5,414 nucleotides of DNA. Origin: Desulfuromonadaceae bacterium (GTDB lineage Bacteria; Desulfobacterota; Desulfuromonadia; Desulfuromonadales; Syntrophotaleaceae). The notes below the pieces were generated by a model. It made no database searches. It saw nothing but the letters and a program-made list of their open reading frames with translations, and was not told where the DNA came from. Position numbers and translations under genes: made by a program. The stretch lies in NCBI GenBank assembly GCA_021107335.1, contig JAIOSZ010000215.1:1-5414 (forward strand), given 5' to 3'. Within the stretch, counting starts at the first letter, position 1. Every line of letters starts with the position of its first letter. Shown one piece after another: positions 1 through 5,414 of this stretch.

Positions 1-1114
1 AAAACCGGCCGATATCTACGGCCAATTGCCGATCCTGACAAGCCTTTTCGGTCAAGCCAACCTGGGCCAGTTCAGGCAGGGTAAAAACCACACTCGGAAC
101 GACTCCATAATCGACCCGTTCATCTCCGCCTAAGGCATTGGCAACGGCCACACCAGCCTGATACGCAGCGACGTGGGCCAATTGAATCCCCCCGGTTAAA
201 TCGCCAATCGCAAACACTCCTTCAACGGAGGTGCGCATGCCCTCATCAACCACCACAACACCGGAATCCATCTCTACACCGAGCTCTTCCAAGCCGAGAC
301 GGTCGCTATTGGGTTTTCGGCCGACCGCCACCAGGGCCTTGTCAGTTTCGATGGTTCCCTTACCGGCAAGCTGTGCTTCAACCCGGCCGTCAACCACAGC
401 AAGCCGATCGATGGCGGTATCGACATGAATGGTTACCCCTTGGACCTGCAGGGACCTTAACAGCAGATCCACAGCCTCCCTGTCGCTATTAGCAAGCAGA
501 ACGGGTTGCTGTTCCACAAGGGTCACTTGAGTACCGAAAACGGCAAAAATAGCGGCCAATTCGCAACCGATATAACCACCACCAATAACCAACAGACTGG
601 ACGGAAGTTCTTGAATACCAAGAATTTCGTCACTGGTCAAAATGTTTTTTCCATCCACTAGCCAATCGACGGGACGCACCGGACTCGCACCGGTAGCCAA
701 GATAATATGGCGAGCCTGTAAGCGCCCGATTAAGCCAGGCCTACGAAAAGCGATTTGTCCCGGTTGCTCAATCGTCGCCTGGCCGCGAAATACCTCGATA
801 CCATAACTTTTCATTAACTGGCGCAAGCCGCCATGCAATTGAGCAACCACGGCATCCTTGCGCTGGGCAGCCATAACAAAATCGAAGGACTGGGAGCCAA
901 GCTTAATGCCGTGACTGGTGGCTTGATCGAGCTGGCGCAGAAATTTGGCGGTGCTATGCCAAGTCTTGGTCGGGATACATCCGCGATGCAGACAGGTACC
1001 GCCGAGGCGATCGGCTTCGATCAAGCACACCCGAGCCCCCTGCTGGGCACCGCGCACCGCAGCCGTGTAACCTCCTGGTCCACCACCGATCACCGCCAGA
1101 TCGAAATCAGTCAT
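1..1114 (-). CDS. lpdA: Dihydrolipoamide dehydrogenase (E3), N-terminal 371 residues (partial)
   Basis: A flavoprotein that reoxidises dihydrolipoyl groups of 2-oxoacid dehydrogenase complexes or the glycine cleavage system, using NAD+. The frame is open from ATG 1114 to the left edge, about 100 residues short of the usual ~470. The FAD-binding motif GGGPGG is at residues 10-15. The redox disulfide motif GGTCLHRGCIPTK (38-50) carries Cys41 and Cys46; the position after Leu is usually Asn but is His43 here. The NAD-binding motif VIGGGYIG is at 176-183, and the second FAD motif VFAIGD at 300-305. The dimerisation domain with the catalytic His-Glu pair is only begun (VPSVVFTLPELAQVGLTE) and lies mostly off the edge. 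The CLxxGCIPxK disulfide favours E3 over glutathione or mercuric reductase, but a related pyridine nucleotide-disulfide oxidoreductase cannot be fully excluded. ATG 1114 lies inside the tsaE 3' end (8-bp overlap), preceded by a G-rich tract. No lipoylated partner gene is visible here. Confidence 0.92.
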   Translation of the reverse strand, partial: MTDFDLAVIGGGPGGYTAAVRGAQQGARVCLIEADRLGGTCLHRGCIPTKTWHSTAKFLRQLDQATSHGIKLGSQSFDFVMAAQRKDAVVAQLHGGLRQLMKSYGIEVFRGQATIEQPGQIAFRRPGLIGRLQARHIILATGASPVRPVDWLVDGKNILTSDEILGIQELPSSLLVIGGGYIGCELAAIFAVFGTQVTLVEQQPVLLANSDREAVDLLLRSLQVQGVTIHVDTAIDRLAVVDGRVEAQLAGKGTIETDKALVAVGRKPNSDRLGLEELGVEMDSGVVVVDEGMRTSVEGVFAIGDLTGGIQLAHVAAYQAGVAVANALGGDERVDYGVVPSVVFTLPELAQVGLTEKACQDRQLAVDIGRF

Positions 1115-1601
1115 TGCCCCCCGCCTGTCTGATCCACTCCCCTTGCCAACGCTGCAACAGGGTCCTGGCAGCTGCGCCCACGGCGCGGCACTCGATTCGT
1201 CGTTGATCAGCCTGTTGATGGCTCAGATGCACGGCCAGATATTCCCGAGCCAGGCCAGTAAATAGGTCCGCCCATTCAACTACCGCCACCCCAGCCCCCG
1301 GCAGATATTCTTCCATGCCGAGTTCCAGCAGATCATCGGGCTCGGCGAGCCGGTAAAGATCGAAGTGATAGAGTTCCATACGGCCCTGATAGGCGTTCAT
1401 CAGGGTATAGGAAGGGCTCGCGATGGGCTCCTCTTCGGGCACTCCGAGACCGCGGGCGAGGCCGCGGCTGAAACAGGTCTTGCCCGCCCCCAGATCGCCG
1501 CTGAGCAAGATTACCAGCGGTTTTTCAATAAGCAGACCGAGACAACGTCCAAGACCTGTGGTTTCTTGCTCGCTGGCTGTGGCTAAAGACCAAGCGAACA
1601 C
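1107..1601 (-). CDS. tsaE: tRNA threonylcarbamoyladenosine biosynthesis ATPase TsaE
   Basis: TsaE is the P-loop ATPase that works with TsaB-TsaD to form t6A37 on tRNAs reading ANN codons; it is cytoplasmic and nearly universal in bacteria. The 164-residue protein is of family length. It shows Walker A GDLGAGKT (35-42), the SPSYTL switch motif (62-67; usually SPTYT), YHFDLYRL (78-85) with Asp81, and VVEWADLF (107-114) with the conserved Glu109-Trp110. The start is GTG 1601, three bases after the CBS-gene TAG. No ATG is available before the conserved N-terminal region (SEQETTGLGRCLG), and the nearby ribosome site is weak (GGGG), so translation probably depends on ribosomes finishing the CBS gene. 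The stop TGA at 1109-1107 overlaps the lpd start by 8 bp. Recognition is strong; the start is moderately sure. Confidence 0.95.
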   Translation of the reverse strand: MFAWSLATASEQETTGLGRCLGLLIEKPLVILLSGDLGAGKTCFSRGLARGLGVPEEEPIASPSYTLMNAYQGRMELYHFDLYRLAEPDDLLELGMEEYLPGAGVAVVEWADLFTGLAREYLAVHLSHQQADQRRIECRAVGAAARTLLQRWQGEWIRQAGGND

Positions 1602-1604
1602 GGA

Positions 1605-2054
1605 CTACAACCCCATGCTGCGAATAATATCGAGACGAGCCACCACACCGAGCAAGCGCTTGCCATCCACGACCGGAATCATATGAACTTTCTTCTCTAC
1701 CATCAAAGCTGCGATTTCAGCCACGCTCGTTTCCTCACTGCAGGTGGTCACCTCGGTACTGCAGATTTCGCCCACGGTGCGAGCGGTTAGTTTTTCTACC
1801 TGTTCGCGAAACTTGTTCTCGCTCTCCAGATAGATAACCCAATCGAACAGAGAAATAACCGTCGGTAGATGCAGAGGTCGATCCTTGGCGATGAGGTCGG
1901 TTTCGGTAACAACGCCGTGCAACTCACCGACGTCAGTAAGCACCGGCATGGCATTAACACCGGTCTCAATGAACATATGAGCCAATTCTTCCATCCCGGT
2001 TTCAATGCGAACAGTATGAATCTCGCGGGTCATGATGTCCTTTGCCTTGAGCAT
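1605..2054 (-). CDS. Stand-alone two-CBS-domain protein
   Basis: This 149-residue soluble protein consists almost wholly of a CBS pair (Bateman module), which typically binds adenine nucleotides or related ligands. CBS1 starts with KAKDIMTREIHTV (about 3-15), continues with VNAMPVLTDVGELHGVVTETDLI (33-55), and carries the nucleotide-binding pattern G47..T50..D53. A linker rich in aromatic and charged residues (about 60-90) leads to CBS2: TVGEICSTEVTTC (93-105), then VHMIPVVDGKRLLGVVARLDII (123-144). In CBS2 the corresponding G..T/S..D pattern reads G136..A139..D142, so the hydroxyl residue that usually contacts ribose is missing. No effector domain is fused, so its partner is unknown. It starts at ATG 2054 and ends with TAG four bases before the tsaE GTG. 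The domain assignment is firm; the function is not. A role as an energy or nucleotide sensor is only inference from the family. Confidence 0.92.
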   Translation of the reverse strand: MLKAKDIMTREIHTVRIETGMEELAHMFIETGVNAMPVLTDVGELHGVVTETDLIAKDRPLHLPTVISLFDWVIYLESENKFREQVEKLTARTVGEICSTEVTTCSEETSVAEIAALMVEKKVHMIPVVDGKRLLGVVARLDIIRSMGL

Positions 2055-2059
2055 AGCGT

Positions 2060-2065
2060 CTCCCT
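2060..2065 (-). promoter_or_regulatory. Ribosome binding site of the CBS gene
   Basis: AGGGAG lies 5 nt before ATG 2054, preceded by an A-rich stretch. It sits just beyond the GC hairpin and so could be affected by its folding. Confidence 0.6.
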
Positions 2066-2073
2066 TTTTGCAA

Positions 2074-2098
2074 ACGGGGCGGCTCGATGGCCGCCCGT
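2074..2098 (-). terminator. GC-rich hairpin before the CBS gene: partial terminator or 5'-leader structure
   Basis: The left arm (2074-2083) and right arm (2090-2098) pair over nine base pairs with one bulged base and a 6-nt loop. On the minus strand the stem is followed by only TTTG then an A-run, not a long T tract, so intrinsic termination would be weak. The stem ends about 9 nt upstream of the AGGGAG ribosome site for the CBS gene. It could instead protect the 3' end of the upstream message or influence translation of the next gene. Confidence 0.45.
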
Positions 2099-2138
2099 GA
2101 AAATTTGTGTATTATTCCTACCGGCAGTCAGTCTTATT

Positions 2139-2528
2139 TTAACAGCCTTCTAAAATCACCGTCGCAAAGGCATAGTCACCATCGTGACTGCAGGAAAGAT
2201 GAATTCTATCGTGCCCGCCGTCGCGAAACAATTCTTCGGCTCGGCCGGACAGAACAAGGTCAGGACGGCCCAGATCGTTGCGTACCACCTGCACCTCGTC
2301 CCAGCGGATTCCACAGCGCAGACCTAAACCAAGGGCTTTAAGCAGCGCCTCCTTGGCAGCAAAACGTACCGCCAGATGAGGGGCCGGGTCGGCTTTGGGC
2401 AGAGAATAGGCCAACTCTCCTGCGGTAAAAATCCTTTCCAGCAGCGCTTGCTTATCGTCCTCGATAAAACGGCGAAAGCGCCCAATACGCGCAACATCGT
2501 TGCCCAGACCGGATATCCGTGGCATCAT
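2139..2528 (-). CDS. acpS: Holo-[acyl-carrier-protein] synthase AcpS
   Basis: AcpS transfers 4'-phosphopantetheine from coenzyme A to a serine of apo-ACP, activating it for fatty acid synthesis; it is cytoplasmic and Mg-dependent. The 129-residue length fits the AcpS class. Motifs: GLGNDVARIGRF (7-18) with metal-ligand Asp11, RIFTAGELAYS (32-42), RFAAKEALLKALG (55-67) with Glu60 as the second metal ligand, and the C-terminal LSCSHDGDYAFATVILE. Members usually have G-T-D or a similar triad before the valine/isoleucine; here it is G-N-D, a mild variant. Start: ATG 2528 overlaps the pdxJ TGA as TGATG. A second ATG at 2525 follows immediately. AAGGAG at 2534-2539 is 5 nt from the first and 8 nt from the second, so either may be used and the protein may be one residue shorter. 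It ends with TAA at 2141-2139. Confidence 0.95.
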   Translation of the reverse strand: MMPRISGLGNDVARIGRFRRFIEDDKQALLERIFTAGELAYSLPKADPAPHLAVRFAAKEALLKALGLGLRCGIRWDEVQVVRNDLGRPDLVLSGRAEELFRDGGHDRIHLSCSHDGDYAFATVILEGC

Positions 2529-3247
2529 CAGCGCTCCTTGAGCAGCGCCACCATCTCCCGCACCGCCCGCTCCATACCGACCAGCACTGCGCGGGCCACG
2601 ATACTGTGGCCGATATTCAATTCCTGAATCCCACCGAGGGCAACAACCTCCCGCACGTTGACGTAGTTGAGGCCGTGCCCGGCATTAACCTGCAGGCCGA
2701 GTTTTTTACCCGCCCGTATGGCCGTCTCCAGTTTGCCCAACTCACCCTTGCGACTGGCATCATCACGGGCTTCACAGTAGCTACCGGTGTGCAGTTCGAT
2801 GGCCTGAGCACCCACCCGGTGGGAGGCCTTGACCTGCTCTAGATCAGGATCGACAAATAGGCTGACCAGCATTCCCCCTTGACGGAGAGTGGCAACCTGC
2901 TCCTTGAGAGTGGAGCGCAGACGCACCACGTCAAGCCCCCCTTCGGTGGTCAACTCTTCACGCTTTTCGGGGACCAGGGTCACGCAGTCAGGCAGCAGCT
3001 TGAGGGCGATGCCGACCATCTCTTCGGTGGCTGCCATTTCAAGATTAAGGCGGGTCTTGACCGTTCGGCGCAAGATCTCCACATCCCGATCCTGGATATG
3101 CCGGCGGTCTTCTCGCAGATGCACGGTGATGCACTCGGCGCCGGCCAGTTCTGCAAAGGCTGCAGCCGTGACCGGATCGGGCTCATTGATGCCCCTGGCC
3201 TGGCGAACGGTGGCGACATGGTCGACATTAACTCCCAGCGTGATCAT
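2528..3247 (-). CDS. pdxJ: Pyridoxine 5'-phosphate synthase PdxJ
   Basis: PdxJ condenses 1-deoxy-D-xylulose-5-phosphate with 3-amino-2-oxopropyl phosphate to give pyridoxine 5'-phosphate, the ring-closing step of DXP-dependent vitamin B6 synthesis, in the cytoplasm. The 239-residue length is typical. The N terminus [16 protein letters not shown] is the family signature. The expected catalytic residues are present: His43 ([12 protein letters not shown]), Glu70 (RLNLEMA) and His191 (NAGHGLNY). Other conserved stretches are [19 protein letters not shown] (88-106), SLFVDPD (129-135), ELHTGSY (151-157) and the C-terminal [17 protein letters not shown] phosphate-binding region. ATG 3247 starts one base after the glmM TAA, with a perfect AGGAGG (3254-3259) 6 nt upstream, inside the glmM 3' end. 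Its TGA shares a base with the acpS ATG. PdxJ next to AcpS is a very common bacterial pairing. Nothing looks degraded. Confidence 0.97.
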   Translation of the reverse strand: MITLGVNVDHVATVRQARGINEPDPVTAAAFAELAGAECITVHLREDRRHIQDRDVEILRRTVKTRLNLEMAATEEMVGIALKLLPDCVTLVPEKREELTTEGGLDVVRLRSTLKEQVATLRQGGMLVSLFVDPDLEQVKASHRVGAQAIELHTGSYCEARDDASRKGELGKLETAIRAGKKLGLQVNAGHGLNYVNVREVVALGGIQELNIGHSIVARAVLVGMERAVREMVALLKER

Positions 3248-3253
3248 GTTATG

Positions 3254-3259
3254 CCTCCT
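3254..3259 (-). promoter_or_regulatory. Strong Shine-Dalgarno for pdxJ within the glmM 3' end
   Basis: A full AGGAGG lies 6 nt before ATG 3247, overlapping the last glmM codons. It is the best ribosome site in the window, so pdxJ should be translated well even if ribosomes leave glmM early at the TAA. Confidence 0.75.
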
Positions 3260-4301
3260 GGTTTTTACAGCTCATGTGCTGTTCCACTGCTGTGGCAATA
3301 TTCTGAGCCAAAGCGGCGATCTGTAATTCGTCCTGACCTTCCAGCATAATCCGCATCAGAGGTTCGGTACCGGAATAACGAATCAGCACCCTCCCTGTCT
3401 GCGCCAGTTCTTCCTCGGCGGCGGCAATAGTTTTGGCCACCTCAGGCACTTCGGTAACCGGCCGCTTTTTGTCGACCCGCACGTTAACCAGCACCTGGGG
3501 CAAAGCGGTCATGATCGATGCCAATTCCGAGAGGGGCTTGCCGCTGCGCTGCATAATGGCCAGCACCTGCAAGGCCGAAATCATGCCATCGCCGGTGGTG
3601 TTATGATCGAGAAACACCATGTGTCCCGACTGCTCTCCACCGACATTATAACCGCTGCGACGCATCTCCTCCACCACGTAGCGATCGCCAACAGCGGTCT
3701 TGACGATCTGGCCACCGGCGTTGCGAATGGCGATATCGAGCCCCATATTACTCATGACCGTGGCCACCAGAGTGTTCTTAGCCAGCTTGCCTTGCTTGAT
3801 CAAGTCGCTGGCGCAGATGGCCATAATATAGTCGCCATCCACCTCGCGGCCATTCTCATCGACAAAAATAACCCGGTCGGCATCGCCATCCAGCGCCATA
3901 CCGAGATGAGCCTGATGTTCCTTGACCGCCGCCGAAATCACCTCCGAATGCATGGAGCCACAGCCGGCGTTGATATTGGTGCCGTTGGGGGAAGCTCCGA
4001 TCAGCACGACGTCAGCGCCAAGTTCCCTGAGCACCGCCGGAGCCGCCTTATACGCTGCGCCATTGGCGCAATCGAGAACGATCTTTAAACCGAGCAGGTC
4101 GAGTTCCCGAGGGAATGAATTTTTTAGAAACACCACATAGCGACCGACGGCGTCGTCGATACGATAGGCCTTGCCAACCTTTTCGGCGATGGGCCGCAGC
4201 GAATCGATCTCTTTGGAAAAAATCAGCCCCTCAATGGCCAGTTCGGTCTCGTCGGGCAGTTTAAAGCCGTCGCCACTGAAAAACTTAATGCCGTTGTCCT
4301 G

Positions 4302-4304
4302 TTA
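4302..4304 (-). other. In-frame stop codon (TAA) inside glmM active-site loop
   Basis: On the minus strand the codons read CAC AAC GCC TAA CAG GAC AAC GGC, giving His-Asn-Ala-stop-Gln-Asp-Asn-Gly. Family members have His-Asn-Pro-(Phe/Tyr) before a residue and Asp-Asn-Gly. Both the proline and the aromatic codon therefore differ from expectation. TAC or TAT to TAA is a single-base change at the aromatic position; Pro to Ala is CCN to GCN, also a single-base change. Confidence 0.95.
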
Positions 4305-4629
4305 GGCGTTGTGCGAAGCAGAAATCACCACCCCGGCATCGGCCAGCATAGAGCTGGTAATAAAGGCGATCCCGGGGGTCGGCAAGGGACCGACCAGCAG
4401 CACATCGACGCCCATGGAGCAGATTCCCGAGGCCAAGGCGTTTTCGATCATATAGCCGGACAGGCGGGTATCCTTACCGATTACAATACGGTGCCGTCGA
4501 TCATCCTTTTTAAAGATGTAGGCGATGGCCCGACCGAGTTGCATGGCGATTTCGGTAGTCATGGGATGGATGTTGGCCACCCCGCGCACCCCGTCGGTAC
4601 CGAACAGTTTCTTTTTCATAAAGAGCAAA

Positions 4630-4634
4630 CTCCT
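4630..4634 (-). promoter_or_regulatory. Ribosome binding site deciding the glmM start
   Basis: AGGAG on the minus strand lies 10 nt before ATG 4619. It sits only 1 nt from the in-frame TTG at 4628, which is too close. The ATG start gives [10 protein letters not shown], the usual GlmM N terminus, and places the catalytic serine at residue 102. Confidence 0.8.
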
Positions 4635-4645
4635 GACTTGAAGTG

Positions 4646-5302
4646 TTATTGCGGTTTTGGCGTCGGCTCAATAACGATTTCAACCTCGACGACCAACTGA
4701 TCCTTAATATTACTGTAGCGTCCCGGGTAAGCCAGAGAGACCTTCTCCCGTCGTGTTTCCCGAGCATCAGCGATATCCACGACCTCAGTGGCAACGCTAT
4801 CGAACCCAGCCACTTCGCTCTCAGCCCCCTCGACCAGTACTTGCTGCGGCTCGATACGCACCGCCACCACGCGATAATCGGCGGCTGGCTTGCCGCTGAG
4901 CTGTGACTTAACCTGCAGATCTTTACTGACGACCCGTTCCAACTTGACATCGATAAAGGAAGGTGACAGGCGCGTCACCTTGAAAGGTCCGGGCAGATTA
5001 AGACGCTCTTCGAGTCGTTTAAGGGTCGTAAGACCCGGCTCTAAGCCCTTGAGATTCACCGTAATGACGATATCCTGCAACTGCAGGTTCATCAGCCGAG
5101 TACGGGGGCCGCTGATGCGCACGTCAATCATACTCGGAATATCGTTGGCCACCATCATGCCGACGGGCATATTTTTCAGTTCTAAGGGCACCGAATAGGA
5201 AAGCTCCAGCTTCTGCTCTCCGGTAACAAAAAACCAAAGAATGCAGGCGAAGACCAGAGCCAGCAACTTCAGAGCCCAGTTTTCAGTCAACTTTTTCAAC
5301 AT
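4646..5302 (-). CDS. cdaR: YbbR-domain membrane-anchored protein, CdaR-like
   Basis: This 218-residue protein has one N-terminal hydrophobic segment (about residues 10-27, [17 protein letters not shown]) preceded by a short lysine-containing N terminus. That fits a single membrane anchor with the rest outside the cytoplasm. Two YbbR-like repeats follow, roughly residues 33-118 and 122-212. Each has a 'V-EL/V-V' strand, a central segment ([23 protein letters not shown]) and a closing strand, and the tail is proline-rich (PTPKPQ). YbbR proteins encoded beside a CdaA-type cyclase are known as CdaR, which regulates c-di-AMP synthesis. With two repeats this one is shorter than the Bacillus protein. 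ATG at 5302 lies one base past the dacA stop (5304), implying translational coupling; an AAGG about 9 nt upstream is only a modest ribosome site. It ends in TAA, 26 bp before the glmM start. The family is clear; the regulatory role is inferred from neighbours. Confidence 0.88.
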   Translation of the reverse strand: MLKKLTENWALKLLALVFACILWFFVTGEQKLELSYSVPLELKNMPVGMMVANDIPSMIDVRISGPRTRLMNLQLQDIVITVNLKGLEPGLTTLKRLEERLNLPGPFKVTRLSPSFIDVKLERVVSKDLQVKSQLSGKPAADYRVVAVRIEPQQVLVEGAESEVAGFDSVATEVVDIADARETRREKVSLAYPGRYSNIKDQLVVEVEIVIEPTPKPQ

Positions 5303-5303
5303 A

Positions 5304-5414
5304 CTACTTGGCCTTTTTCTTACTCCCTCGCGGCTCCAGCAATCGCTTGAGCACCCGGGTCAGGGCGGTGGAATCGAGATCGCGGATAATGCGACCACCG
5401 ACCACCACGGAAAT
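5304..5414 (-). CDS. dacA: Diadenylate cyclase CdaA/DacA, C-terminal 36 residues (partial)
   Basis: Only the 3' end is in the window: 36 codons, open to the right edge, ending in TAG at 5306-5304. The visible sequence has a short beta-strand stretch (ISVVVGGRIIRDLD) followed by a helix with leucines and arginines (ALTRVLKRLLEP) and a basic tail ending KKKAK. This resembles the end of the DisA_N/DAC domain of CdaA-type diadenylate cyclases, membrane enzymes that join two ATP into c-di-AMP. The call rests largely on context: the next gene, starting one base after the stop, encodes a YbbR-domain protein, and glmM follows. This is the well-known cdaA-cdaR-glmM arrangement. The catalytic DGA and RHR motifs would lie outside the window and cannot be checked. 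The lysine-rich tail beyond the domain is probably a variable extension. Confidence 0.8.
   Translation of the reverse strand: MSVVVGGRIIRDLDSTALTRVLKRLLEPRGSKKKAK

Larger units (their letters stand above)
2055..2138 (-). other. Only substantial intergenic gap: acpS to CBS gene
   Basis: This is 84 bp of AT-rich sequence next to acpS, then a GC-rich hairpin, then the CBS-gene ribosome site. On the minus strand a TAATAC (2114-2109) could act as a -10 element, but no good -35 stands 16-18 nt upstream of it, so a promoter is only weakly suggested. Transcription could either continue through from acpS or restart here. Confidence 0.4.
3249..4619 (-). pseudogene. glmM: Phosphoglucosamine mutase GlmM, interrupted by one in-frame TAA
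   Basis: GlmM interconverts glucosamine-6-phosphate and glucosamine-1-phosphate in the cytoplasm, the step before GlmU in UDP-GlcNAc synthesis. With ATG at 4619 the frame spans 456 codon positions, the normal family length. Visible motifs are the start [11 protein letters not shown], the active-site loop ISASHN with Ser102 as the phosphoserine, the Mg-binding DGDADR (244-249), the sugar loop GEQSGH (328-333) and the phosphate site RYSGTEP (414-420). Codon 106 is TAA (4304-4302), directly inside the active-site loop. Reading continues in the same frame (QDNGIKFF...) with no other stop, so this is a point lesion, not a frameshift. The N-terminal fragment alone (105 residues) cannot be active. 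No well-placed downstream start with a ribosome site is evident; the next GTG codons near 4136 lack one. The gene is normally essential, so a sequence error, a duplicate gene or readthrough are live alternatives. The SD AGGAG at 4630-4634 fits ATG 4619 and excludes the upstream in-frame TTG at 4628. Confidence 0.93.

Noticed and set aside
833..1132. Plus-strand open frame of 99 codons across the lpd N terminus.
   Set aside because: It runs antisense to the FAD-binding and disulfide motifs of lpd, with no family resemblance.
2879..3349. Plus-strand open frame of 156 codons.
   Set aside because: It is antisense to pdxJ and the glmM end, resembles no family, and pdxJ motifs on the other strand are unequivocal; it is a GC-driven shadow frame.
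3603..4088. Plus-strand open frame of 161 codons.
   Set aside because: It is fully antisense to conserved glmM codons, with a histidine- and isoleucine-rich product of no recognisable family.
3249..4136. A separate 295-residue gene starting at GTG 4136.
   Set aside because: This is the C-terminal two thirds of glmM in the same frame as the N-terminal part; the GTG encodes a Val inside the protein and no ribosome site precedes it.
4302..4304. Recoding of the glmM stop as selenocysteine or pyrrolysine.
   Set aside because: Selenocysteine uses TGA and pyrrolysine TAG; the codon here is TAA, and the expected residue is aromatic.
4302..4308. GTTAGGC on the plus strand (GCCTAAC on the minus) matches the integron attC core pattern GTTRRRY / RYYYAAC.
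   Set aside because: It is a single degenerate 7-mer inside glmM with no partner core site, imperfect palindrome, cassette or integrase nearby, and the surrounding glmM frame is uninterrupted, so chance is the better explanation.
4510..4950. Minus-strand open frame of 146 codons overlapping cdaR and the glmM start.
   Set aside because: It is out of frame with both recognised genes; its tryptophan/serine/arginine-rich product is typical of a shadow frame.

Overview
The window is a compact block of bacterial housekeeping genes, all on the minus strand, so transcription runs from position 5414 towards 1. The order is cdaA/dacA (3' end only), a YbbR-domain cdaR-like gene, glmM, pdxJ, acpS, a two-CBS-domain protein, tsaE, and a dihydrolipoamide dehydrogenase-type gene that runs off the left edge. 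Gaps are 0-26 bp or short overlaps, except for 84 bp between acpS and the CBS gene. Everything upstream of that gap looks like one operon. The three genes downstream may be co-transcribed or may have their own start. No RNA genes, insertion sequences, CRISPR arrays or other mobile elements are visible.

The cdaA-cdaR-glmM core is the known c-di-AMP/cell-wall cluster. CdaA makes c-di-AMP, the membrane-anchored YbbR protein CdaR modulates it, and GlmM makes glucosamine-1-phosphate for UDP-GlcNAc. The pdxJ-acpS continuation and the protein sequences suggest a Gram-negative anaerobe of the former Deltaproteobacteria, possibly the Desulfuromonadales (Geobacter/Pelobacter/Desulfuromonas group). That placement is inference from gene order and general sequence feel, not from a search.

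Region by region: 5304-5414 end of cdaA; 4646-5302 cdaR-like; 3249-4619 glmM, carrying an in-frame TAA at 4302-4304; 2528-3247 pdxJ; 2139-2528 acpS; 2055-2138 intergenic with a strong GC hairpin; 1605-2054 CBS protein; 1107-1601 tsaE; 1-1114 lpd (N-terminal 371 residues).

The one striking anomaly is glmM. The frame stays open across about 455 codons except for one TAA, which falls four codons after the catalytic serine. It lies within the conserved active-site motif, where a Pro-aromatic pair is expected and Ala-stop is found. All other GlmM motifs are intact and the frame is unchanged. GlmM is normally essential, so a sequencing or assembly error, a very recent lesion with a second copy elsewhere, or readthrough must be considered. 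The rest of the window looks ordinary, and I found no convincing new system.
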